From NCBI GenBank assembly GCA_948144175.1, contig CANXME010001452.1, forward strand, positions 372,001-436,000: a DNA stretch of 64,000 nt, written 5' to 3'. Under the pieces are notes generated by a model, which was given only the letters and a program-made list of their open reading frames with translations, was not told the DNA's origin and searched no databases. The stretch is from Closterium sp. NIES-65. Lineage: Eukaryota; Streptophyta; Zygnematophyceae; Desmidiales; Closteriaceae. Each line of letters starts with the position of its first letter. Position 1 is the stretch's first letter. The position numbers were made by a program, and so were the translations under genes. Shown piece by piece: positions 28,101 to 38,331 of this stretch.

Positions 28101-31100
28101 TGTTCTGTCCTCCCAGGACGTCACGTTCGACGAGTCGGTTCCCTTCTACCGGCTCTTCCCCTACCGCACTCCCTCCCTTCCCCCACCGCCCCTCTTCCTG
28201 GTCCCAGGTCCCCCCCCGGTAGACCCCCTCCCCCCTCAGGGTCCTGCCCCTTCAGGTGTGTCTCAGGTAGACGCGGTCGAGCCTGTCGAGGTCACTGGTG
28301 ACTCTGGTGCTGCTGCGGGTGCGGAGCCTCGGGGTGCTGAGCCTGGGGGTGCTGCGCCTGGGGGTGTTGAGCCTGAGGGTGCTGAGCCTGGGGGTGCTGA
28401 GCCTGGGGGTGCTGAGCCTGGGGGTGCTGAGCCTGGGGGTGCTGAGCCTGGGGGTGCTGAGCCTGGGGGTGCTGCGACTGGGGGTGCTGAGCCTGGGGGT
28501 GCTGAGCCTGGGGGTGCTGAGCCTGGGGGTGCTGAGCCTGGGGGTACTGCGTCTGGGAGTGCTGCGCCTGCTGCTTCTCTTCCTGGTGGTTCGAGCCGCG
28601 AGCCGCTCTCTCCTCTGGAGCTGCGTGAGTGGTTTGCCAGGCGCTGGAGACGCGCTGCTGGAGCTGGGGGTGCTGCGGGTGCTGGAGTTTCTGTTGCTGC
28701 CGAGGGAGCTGGTACCACGGGTCCCGGAGGTGCTCGTACTGAGAGTACTGGAGCTGCCGGACCCGGGGGTGCCTCTGGAGCTGGAGCTGCTGCGGGTGCT
28801 GGCGCTGAGACTACGACTGTCGGTCCTTCTGAGGGTACTTCTGGCGCTGCTGGAGGTGCTGGAGTTGGAGCTGCTACTGGTGCTGGTGCTGCCTCTGGAG
28901 GTGTTGGTGCTGTCCCTTCTGTCTCTGGCGGTGCTGCGCGGCCTCGGCCGTACTTCGTTCCGCTCCTCCAGCAGGTTCTTGGTCTCCCGCCTTCCACTGG
29001 TCCTTCTCCTCCCGTAGAGTGTCCACGGCCTGTCCCGTCGCAGTCACAGTTACAGCCCGCCTCTCCCCTGCCTTCTCCTTCTCCCTACACTGGTCCTACT
29101 GGAGGTCTTGCTGAGCGTCGTGAGCCTGCGTCCCGCCCTGCGTCGCCAGTCCGAGCTGCTCGCCCTAGTGGTCGCGGTTCGCGTCAGCGTCCTCCTCCTG
29201 TCCCTGGCACGCACCAGATGTCTCTGCGTCCGTCCACTGCTCCTCTGCGTGCCCCTTTGCCTTCTCCTCCTCAGTCTTCTCTTCCTACACTTGCCGACCC
29301 GGAGTCGGACTCTCGCCGTGCTGCCAGTCCTACTGTCACGCGTCTTCTTGCTTCTCTTGTCACTGACCCTTCCTTTGAGTCCGCTGCTGCGTCTGCCCTA
29401 GTTGCGGAGCTGGTCGACTTTGCTGCTGCGTGTCGTTTAGACTACGCTGCCAGTCTTGTTGCTGAGTCTGCTGAGTCTGCTGAGTCTGCGTCTGCTGCGT
29501 CCGCGTCTGCCTGTCCTCCGTCCGTCGGGGGTGACTGTGCTCTTGGCACGGACGTCCTTGAGGACAGGCAGGAGGAGTTCCAGTGCTTTGCCGCCGCTTT
29601 GCCTCATCTCGTGTCCATGCTTGTTGCCCCTGAGGGAGACCCGGATGCTCTAGACATCCCGACCCCACGCTCTTACGCAGAGGCGATGGCCGGTCCCTAC
29701 TCCTCTCAGTGGCAGTCAGCCATGGACGCAGAGATGGCTTCCTGGAAGTCCACAGGCACCTACGTTGACGCTGTTCCCCCTCCTGGGGCGAACATTGTCA
29801 GTGGCATGTGGATTTTCAGGGTGAAGCGACCGCCGGGTTCTCCGCCTGTCTTCAAGGCGCGCTACGTGGCTCGTGGCTTCAGTCAGCGACAGGGAGTTGA
29901 CTTCTTTCAGACTTTCTCCCCCACCCCAAAGATGACCACTCTTCGGGTTCTGCTGCACGTCGCTGCTCAGCGTGACTACGAGCTACACTCTCTTGACTTC
30001 AGCACTGCTTTCCTGCAGGGTCGCGTGCACGAGGAGATCTGGCTGCGCCGCCCTCCTGGTTTCACTAGGTCGTTCCCTCCTGGTACCCAGTGGAGCCTCC
30101 GGCGGCCAGTCTACGGTCTCCGCCAGGCGTCGCGTGAGTGGCACGACACACTGAGGACTACACTTGCGGCTCTTGGGTTTGCTCCTTCCACTGCTGACCC
30201 GTCGCTGTTTCTGCGCACCGACACCTCACTGCCGCCGTTCTACATTCTCGTGTACGTCGACGACTTGGTCTTTGCCACTGCGGACACTACCGCACTCGCC
30301 CACGTGAAGTCCGAGCTGCAGAAGAGACACACGTGCACAGACCTGGGTGAACTGACAAGCTATCTTGGCTTGTGGATCACCCGGGACAGAGCACGCCGCA
30401 CCATTACCCTGACTCAGTCACACATGGTGCAGCAGGTCCTTCAGCGCTTCGGCTTCACGTACTCCTCGCCTCAGTCCACTCCTCTGCCTACGGGACACTC
30501 GCTCTCAGCTCTGCCTTCGGATGAGTCCGTAGAGTCGAGTGGTCCGTATCCAGAGCTTGTGGGCTGCCTCATGTACCTGATGACCTGCACTCGACCTGAC
30601 CTCGCATACCCTCTCAGCATCTTAGCACGCTATGTCGCTCCCGGCCGTCACCGGAAGGAGCACATGGATGCAGCTAAGAGGGTGTTGCGCTACTTGTGCA
30701 GTACGTCGGGCATGGGGCTAGTGCTTGGAGGGCGTGAGCGGCCTGTACTCACTGGGCACTCAGACGCTCCTTGGGCTGACGACCAGGCTACTCAGAGGTC
30801 GTCTTAGGGTTACACCTTCAGTCTTGGCTCTGGCTCTGTCTCTTGGCGCTCTACTCGCTCTTCTTCGGTTCTCAGCTCCAGCTGTGAGGCTGAGATCTAC
30901 GCCACGGCCATGGCTGCCCAGGAGCTTCGCTGGCTCACCTACCTGCTGACTGACCTTGGAGAGCGGCCTCGTTCTCCTCCAGTGCTGTACGTCGACAACA
31001 AGGCAACTATTGCCTTGTGTCAGGAGCACAGACTGGAGCACAGGACGAAGCACATTGCTCTGCGCTACTTCCTTGCTCGAGAGCTGCAGCAGCGTGGTCA

Positions 31101-31236
31101 GCTTCGCCTGCGTTTCGTGGCCACTGAGGCCAACAATGCTGATGTGTTCACCAAGGCACTTCCGCCTCGTGACCATCAGCGCTTTTGCACTCTGCTAGGT
31201 CTTGTGCCCACTGGGCCTCACTTGCTTACCTCTTGA
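25162..31236 (+). pseudogene. gag-pol of B, open except for one TAG
   Basis: The frame runs ~1881 codons from ATG 25162 to TAG 30805-30807, then stays open in the same frame to TGA at 31236. Upstream in-frame ATG 25114 is possible, but MATPSVLAFDAEGR is the start conserved in E and F. Order: Gag, C11 tract (25623-25633), poly-Gly (about 25960-26200), knuckle C-x13-C-x3-H-x4-C (about 26330-26410), protease LDSGAS (near 26791) and GAG-pre-integrase. The integrase D, D, E residues lie near 27463, 27672 and 27778. A (GGAEP)n linker (28300-28560), RT with YVDD (near 30253) and RNase H follow. The TAG stands where A and C have CAG (Gln). The position next to the integrase DYSRY block reads VVGDYS, not VVDDYS. 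Loss of the last ~142 residues removes most of RNase H unless the stop is read through. Confidence 0.93.
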
Positions 31237-31445
31237 CCTTGCTTGTACTGCTGCATATATATATCCTTGCTCTTGCTTGTTTAGCACTGTTATATATATA
31301 TGCTCTGCTGCATGTGAACTGGCCTTGTGGCCTTGACGTTGTGCTCGGACTGTGTGGTGACTTTGTGATCCACCCTGAGCTTTGCTTTGCTTTGCTTGAC
31401 TGGTCTTGTGACCCCTTGTTCTCCCCCACTTTGCCTATGGGGGTG
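31237..31445 (+). other. 3' UTR and polypurine tract of B
   Basis: Two TATATATATA runs (near 31255 and 31293) are followed by ATGGGGGTG (31437-31445) against the LTR, as in element A. Confidence 0.85.
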
Positions 31446-31573
31446 TGTCAGATTTATATGACATAGTTGCTGTAGGCTATACTGGGGTAGCACATATGGG
31501 GTACAGGTTTCTAGGGTTGTATTTGTACCCAATCTTTCCTTAGTCATTTCATTCCTGTTCTACAACTCTCACA
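31446..31573 (+). repeat. 3' LTR of B
   Basis: 128 bp, identical by eye to 24004-24131, followed by the TSD TAGGC. Confidence 0.97.
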
Positions 31574-32061
31574 TAGGCAAGCGTCGGTGCGCAGAACGGA
31601 CCAGATCTGACCAAGGATAGGCAGTCAACACACTATCAGCGAATTAGTGCCCCGTTCCTTGTTTTAACTCCCGTTTCTTTGTACCGTTAGCATCTAACAA
31701 GTAGCTAGGTGGGGCTGTCCGGGTTTGAGATCATTCGCAACTGATTTGGATAGGTAGGTAAGCGACGGTGCGCAGAACGGACCAGAACTGTTCAAGGATA
31801 GGCAGTCAACACGCTATCACATAATTAGTGCCCCGTCCCTTGTTTTAACTCCCGTTTCTTTGTATCGTTAGCATCTACCACGTAGCTAGGGGAGGCTTTC
31901 AGGGTTTGAGATCATTCGCAACTGATTTGGATAGGTAGGCAAACGTCGGTGCGCATAACAGACCAGAACTGTTCAAGGATAGGCACTCAACACACTATCA
32001 GCGAATTAGGGCCGCGTCCCTTGTTTTAATTCCTGCTTCTTTCTACCATTAGCATCTACTA
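31574..32061. repeat. 181-bp satellite array, second block
   Basis: The array resumes after B and keeps the 181-bp period (GGCTGTCC/GGCTTTC at 31713 and 31894). It is cut at the TA dinucleotide 32060-32061 by element K. Confidence 0.95.
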
Positions 32062-32085
32062 CCGTCATACCCCGGATATACCCCC

Positions 32086-32223
32086 TGTCACAATCCCAAC
32101 CACTAGACCATTGGGATAAAAGGGCTTGTTTAGTAGCAGGTCAGTGCTCCTATAACCCCCCAGGACAACGAGCCTGTAACCCTTCCCTAGGATCAATCGG
32201 GGATCTCCAGTGGACCTCTGACA
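32086..32223 (-). repeat. Solo LTR of the TRIM family inside K
   Basis: The 138-bp LTR (TGTCACAATC ... CTCTGACA) matches the 142-bp TRIM LTRs at 21841 and 22076 with scattered changes. CCCCC on both sides (32081-32085 and 32224-32228) is compatible with a TSD, though the low complexity weakens that. The A-box-like segment is retained. Confidence 0.85.
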
Positions 32224-32522
32224 CCCCCATGGAAGGCAATAAGAAAACAGGTTTTTTTGGGGGGTGGGCTTATAATCGAGTAAATTTATAAGCGCCGACG
32301 TTTATGAAATGACATATATGTTTTTATATTTTATAACACCAAAATATAGATCTTGTGCTTGCCTTTTCAATCGAGTCAAAGTTACATGGGGTCGTCTGTG
32401 AAATTCTCGCGCGCGCAGGAAGATACACCGAATCTGACTCACATTCAGCTCCTGACAGCTCCTGCTGATTGGACCCGCATCTAGTGCAGGGTCCGAATGT
32501 GAAGGGAACCGAATCTGCAACA
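32224..32522. other. Left interior of K
   Basis: AT-rich sequence of element K between the solo LTR and the element C TSD. No gene is supported. Two overlapping short minus-strand frames look fortuitous. Confidence 0.55.
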
Positions 32523-32527
32523 CATCC

Positions 32528-32677
32528 TGTTACAATCACTAGCTAGGTGAGGAAAGAAACGAGAATGATGAGATTAGGTGAAGATTGGGGTACAAGACTA
32601 GAGTGTCGAGACTATTTCTATACCCACTAAGGGTAGCCCCAATATAGCCTAGATACAATTATGCATATGTTTTGACA
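32528..32677 (-). repeat. 3' LTR of C
   Basis: 150 bp, from TGTTACAATC to GTTTTGACA on the plus strand. The C-rich plus strand just right of it (32678-32688) is the polypurine tract on the minus strand. Confidence 0.95.
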
Positions 32678-32913
32678 CACCCCCATAGGTGAAATGGGGG
32701 ATAGCCAGAGCAAGTAGTGGTCACACGACCAGTCAGGAAAGGCAAAGCAAGCTCAGGGTGGATCTCGAGGAAACCACACAAATTCCGAGCACAAGCAAGT
32801 GGTCACAAGACCAGTTCACATGCAGTTTAAAAATATAGCAAGGGGTACAGTGTTCACAACCTAGCAAGTGTTAGCATGCAGGTATATATATAGAGATCAC
32901 AGTACAAACAGAG

Positions 32914-35900
32914 TCAAGAAGTAAGCAAGTGAGGCACAGTAGGCACAAGGCCTAGAACAGTACAGAAGCATTGATGATCACAAGGCTGATGAGCCTTGGT
33001 GAACACATCAGCACTGTTGGCCCTAGTGGCCACGTAAGCAAGACGAAGCTGACCTCGCTACTGCAGCTCTCGAGCAAGGAAGTAGCGCAGAGCGATGTGC
33101 TTCGTCCTGTGCTCCAGTCTGTGCTCCTCACACAAGGCAATGGTAGCCTTGTTGTCTACGTACAGCACTGGAGGAGAACGAGGCCGCTCTCCGAGGTCAG
33201 TCAGCAGGTAGGTGAGCCAGCGTAACTCCTGTGCAGCCATGGCTGCGGAGTAGATCTCAGCCTCACAACTGGAGCTGAGAACTGAAGAAGAGCGAGTAGA
33301 ACGCCAAGAAACTGAACCAGAGCCAAGGCTGAAGGTGTAACCCTGAGACGACCGCTGAGTAGCCTGGTCGTCAGCCCAAGAAGCGTCAGAGTGCCCAGTG
33401 AGGACAACTCGAGCCCGTCCTCCAAGCACTAGCCCCATGCCTGACGTACTGCACAAGTAGCGCAACACCCTCTTAGCTGCATCCATGTGCTCCTTCCGAT
33501 GATGGCTAGGACCGACATAGCGTGCGAGGATGCTAAGAGGGTATGCAAGGTCAGGTCGAGTGCAGGTCATCAGGTACATGAGGCAGCCCACAAGCTCTGG
33601 ATAAGGGCCACTCGGCTCTACGGACTCATCCGAAGGCAAAGCTGAGAGCGAGTGACCCGTAGGCAGAGGAGTGGCCTGAGGCGAGGAGTACGTGAAGCGG
33701 AAGCTGTGAAGGACCTGCTGCACCATGTGTGACTGAGTCAAGGTGATGGTGCGATGTGCTGTGTCCCGGGTGATCCGCAAGCCAAGATAGCTTGTCAGCT
33801 CACCCAGGTCGGTGCACGTGTGTCTCTTCTGCAGCTCCGACTTCACGTGGGCAAATGACGCAGTGTCACCAGTAGCAAAGACCAAGTCGTCTACGTAAAC
33901 GAGAACGTAGAACGGCGGCAGAGTGGTGTCGGTGCGCAGAAACAGCGACGGGTCAGTAGTAGAAGGAGCAAAGCCAAGAGCAGCAAGAGTAGTCCTCAGT
34001 GTGTCGTGCCACTCACGGGGTGCCTGGCGGAGACCGTAGACTGGCCGCCTGAGGCTCCACTGGGTACTAGGAGGGAACGACCCAGTGAAGCCAGGTGGGC
34101 GGCGCAGCCAGATCTCCTCGTGTAGGCTGCCCTGTAGGAAAGCAGTGCTCAAATCAAGAGAGTGGAGCTCGTAGTCACGCTGAGCGGCGACGTGCAGCAG
34201 AACCCGAAGAGTGGTCATCTTCGGGGTCGGGGAGAAGGTCTGAAAGAAGTCTACTCCCTCTCGCTGACTAAAGCCTTGTGCAACGTAACGCGCCTTGAAG
34301 ACAGGCGGAGAACCCGACGGCCGCTTCACCCTGAAAATCCACATGCCACTGACGATGTTCGCCCCAGGTGGGGGAACCTCGTCGACGTAGGTGCCTGTGG
34401 ACTTCCAGGAAGCCATCTCTGCGTCCATGGCTGTCTGCCACTGAGAGGAGTATTCACCCGCGATCGCCTCTGCGTAAGAGCGCGGGGTCGGGATGTCTGG
34501 AGCATCCGGGTCTCCCTCAGGGGCAACCAGCATGGACACGAGATGAGGTAAAGCAACGGCAAAGCACTCAAACTCCTCCTGCCTGTCCTCAAGGACGTCC
34601 GTGCAAAGAGCACATTCACCCCCGACGGACGGAGGACAGACAGACTCAGACTCAGACTCAGCGACAAGACTAGCGGCGTAGTCTAGACGACAAGCAATAG
34701 CAAATTCAACTAACTCAGCGACTAGAGCAGACGCAACAGAGGACTCAAAGGAAGGGTAAGTGACAACAGTGGCGAGGAGACGCGTGACAGTAGGACTGGC
34801 AGCACGAAGGGAGTCAGACTCCGGGTCAGCAAGAGCAGGAAGAGAGGACTCAGGAGGAGACGGCAAGGGGACGCGCTGAGGAGCAGGGGAAGGACGAAGC
34901 ACCATCTGGTGAGTGCCTGGGACAGCAGGAGGGCGCTGACGAGGGACACGACGACCAGTGTGAGCTGCACAAACAGGCGACGCACGACGAGACTCGGGCG
35001 ACGCAGGACGAGACTCAGGCTCACGACGCTATGTAAGACCTCTAGTCGGACCAGTGTAAGGAGAAGGACCAGAGAGTGGTAAGGCAGGAGGTAACTGTGA
35101 CTGCGACTAGACTGGCGGAAGACACTCTAAGGAGGGAGCAGGACAAGGAGGAGGCAACTGACCAAGAACCTGCTGAAGGAGTGGAACGAAGTACGGCTGC
35201 GGCCGCGTAGCGCCGCCAGAACCAGCAGAGAGACCACCAGTAGCCTCAGCTCTAGGGTCTCCAGCTACAGCGGCAGCAGGACCACCAGTAGTTCCAGCAG
35301 CGCCAGCACCTCCAGCACAAGTAGCAGCTCCAACTCCAGGGTCCTCAGCACCAGCAGCAGCTCCAACTCCAGGGTCCCCAGCACCAGCAGTAGCTCCAAC
35401 GCCCGGGTCCGCAGCAGCTCCAACTCCAGGGTCCGCAGCACCAGCAGCAGCTCCAGCTCCAGGGTCCTCAGCACTAGCAGTAGCTCCAACTCCAGGGTCC
35501 CTAGCACCAGCAGCGCCACTCCGAAGACTGCAGCGCCGAGCGTACCACTCTCGGAGACGCTGGGGAGAGGGTAGCTCACGCTGAGGCGGGAAACCACGAG
35601 CACCAGCTGCAGCAACACCTCTCCTGAGGCTGCAGTACCGCGAGCACCACTCACGCAGCTGCTGGGAAGAAGGAGGGTCTCCAGGCGCCGAACGCCCAGG
35701 AGTAGCACCCCCAGGCTCAGCACACTCAGTCGCAGCACCCCCAGGCTTAGCACCCTCAGACGTAGCACTCTCAGGTCCAGCACCCCCAGGCTCCGCACCC
35801 CCAGGCTCCGCACCCCCAGACTCCGTACCCTCAGGCTCCGCACCCCCAGGCTCAGCACACTCAGGCTCAGCACCCCCAGGCTCAGCAGCCCCAGGCTCCG

Positions 35901-38012
35901 CACACTCAGGCTCCGCACACTCAGGCTCAACACCCCAAGTAGGACGAGAGTCGACAGCTACCTCGACAGGCTCAACCGGGTCTACGTGGGACACACCTGA
36001 GGGAGCGGCACCCTGAGGGGGGAGGGGGTCTACCACAGCAGCACCTGGCGCAATGAAGAGAGGTGGGTGAGGGAGCGGGGCAGTGCGGTAGGGGAAGAGG
36101 CGGTAGTAGGGGACGGACTCGTCAAAAGTGACGTCCTGAGAAGGCAGGACACGGCGCGAGGTGGGGTGGTAAAACTGCCAACCAGACGCGTCCGTGACAA
36201 AGCCAAGGAAGACACAAGGAACAGCGCGGGAGGAGAGCTTGTCCGCGGACGTATCGCGAACAAAGGCTCGAGATCCCCAAACCCGAAAGCGTGACGCATC
36301 GAAAACCTTGCCCGTCCAACGCAGTGTCGGCGAAGTCTCCGGAACGGAGACACGGGGCCAGAGGTTGAGCTGATACGCAGCGTATCGGACTGCAAACGGC
36401 CACAGAAAGTGGGGGGCAGCCGCATGGATCAAGGAGGAACGAGCGACCTCCATGACCAAGCCAATGCGGCGATCAGCAACCCCATTCTGCTGCGGAGAGG
36501 CCGGAAGCGTAAACTACTGCTCAATACCCTCTTTCTGACAGAAGGCCTCCAGGAGGCCGGAGGAAAACTCCCCACCTCTGTCAGAGTGCAGATGGAGGAC
36601 AGGAAAGTCAGAGTGGAACCTCTCGCTGAGCTGGAGACGCGCAGCGCGGATCCAAGGGATCAAAACATCAGGGACCTCACCCTTGGTGCGCAAGGGGAAG
36701 ACCGTGGTGTAGCGCGAGTAGTCGTCAATAACTATCAAGAAGTACCTCTCTTGACCCTGTCCACGGACGCGAGCTGGACCCCACACGTCCATGTGGAGTG
36801 TCTGCAGAGGAGCAGTCGTCGGGGGAAACGAGGAGTGAGGAGCGGCGCGCTGCCGCCCCTCAACGCAGGGAAGACACGGAGGAGCAGGCGAGGGTGGGAG
36901 GGGAGGGAGAACCCTGGGAAGACCAGAGACAAGGTACCGAGAGTGCATGCCACGAAGGCGCTGCACGGACGGGTGACCAAGGCGGTGGTGCCAGAGGACG
37001 GTCTCGTGCGACAAGGAGCGACACGAGCAGGGGGCCGACAGCTGATCTGACGCAGACGCAGACGCAGCTACCTGAGGGGACTCAGTGGTCAGTGTGTACA
37101 GGTCCGACCCTAGCTGCCGAGTGAAGGTAGCCAGGTGGCGACCCGTCCGAGCGCACGTGTAGCGTGTCACGCGCTCGTAGGAAGGGGTGAACTGGTGGAC
37201 ACCCCCGTTCTGGAGCGCATGACCCGCCACCAAGTTTGTAGAGAACGAGGGGAGGTAGAGACCTGACAGTGTGCCCGACGGGACCGCAGGACAGGGGAGG
37301 ACAGTGGAGGAGGTCGCAATGACCAGACCCCCAGAGGGGTCAGCGAGGGAGACTGCAACCGGCCGAGCAAGCTGCTCAAGAGCCGTGCGGTCAGGAAAGA
37401 AAGAGTGGGAAGCACCGGAGTCCAGTGTGAAGGTGTGCAGTGCCTCAGTAGACTCAGTACCAACAGGGGGAGACTCACGAGCACCTAGAGCAGCAGCCTC
37501 ACCAGCACCTGGGGCAGCAGACACGCGAGCACCTGGAGCGGCAGGCTCACTAGCACCTAGAGCGGCAGCGTCACTGGTCCTAATGCCCGGATCGGGCGGA
37601 ACACGCAGGTACTGAGCACTCTCTCCACTATTAGACATCACATACATGGCACCAAGAATAGCATCAAAGTCAAGACCATAGACATCAATATTCTTCCTCA
37701 TTAGATCAGCCCAGCGGGGCAGCTCAGTGGCACCAGGAAACTGGGTGCGCCACGCATCGTCAAGGCGAGAGAAGCAGCGCTGCGCGGTGTGAGCCCTCCC
37801 ACACGTCTGACTAGTGCGGTCACCTGTGCGAATGACGTACGTGCAGCTAAGGCCACCCCCCCCCCCCCCCCCCCCCATGCTGAGAGTACCACTCACGAAG
37901 CTCCTGGGACGACAGAGTCTGCTGCTGGCGCTGACCACCACCGCGACCACCGCCTCGACCACCACCACCCCTGCATCCACCTCGGCCACCGCTGCCACCA
38001 CCACCGCCCCCA
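32914..38012 (-). pseudogene. pol (and end of gag) of C
   Basis: This is read from 38012 down to TGA at 32914. The end of the Gly-rich Gag is followed by the knuckle CTYVIRTGDRTSQTCGRAH (about 37780-37850), protease LDSGASHSFF (near 37410), GAG-pre-integrase and the integrase core (near 36790, 36580, 36465). A linker of [10 protein letters not shown] repeats (35690-35940) and ELELLLVL-like low complexity in other frames come next, then RT with YVDD (near 33890) and RNase H. One frame is interrupted by TAG codons at 36514-36516, 35107-35109, near 35030 and at 33058-33060 (the last for CAG). A frame disturbance in the C run near 37858-37876 also occurs. Confidence 0.92.
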
Positions 38013-38017
38013 CCCCG

Positions 38018-38128
38018 TGTCAGAATGAGGAATGGATGGTGCCATTGATGTTGGTTGGGGTACATATAACAAACCCTAACTTCTGTACCCCCTAAGACAA
38101 ACCTCACTACAGGCTACAACATTTGACA
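38018..38128 (-). repeat. 3' LTR of D
   Basis: 111 bp, TGTCAGAATG ... ATTTGACA on the plus strand, identical to 45134-45244. The 38129-38331 stretch to its right is the polypurine tract (minus strand ATGGGGGTG) and 3' UTR. Confidence 0.96.
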
Positions 38129-38331
38129 CACCCCCATAGCCTAAGTGAGGGGTGTCTAGCAAAATAAAAAAGAGTACGGTCACAAGACCAGTCCAAAAGA
38201 AAACAAAGCTCAGGGTGGATCACAACGTCACCACACACTCTGAGCACAAGCAACAGTGGCCACAAGGCCAGTCCAAGAGATCACAAGTATATAGAGCAAG
38301 AGTACAGACGAAGCAGGCAATAAACTCAAGC

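Larger units (their letters stand above)
24004..31573 (+). mobile_element. B: complete, very young Ty1/copia element inserted in the satellite
   Basis: The 128-bp LTRs (24004-24131 and 31446-31573) appear identical by eye. The TSD TAGGC (23999-24003 and 31574-31578) lies in the satellite phrase GGATAGGTAGGCAAGCG. Primer site, leader, a nearly full-length gag-pol frame, 3' UTR and polypurine tract (31437-31445) are all present. The only obvious lesion is one nonsense codon near the RNase H end. It is among the most recent insertions in the window. Confidence 0.97.
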
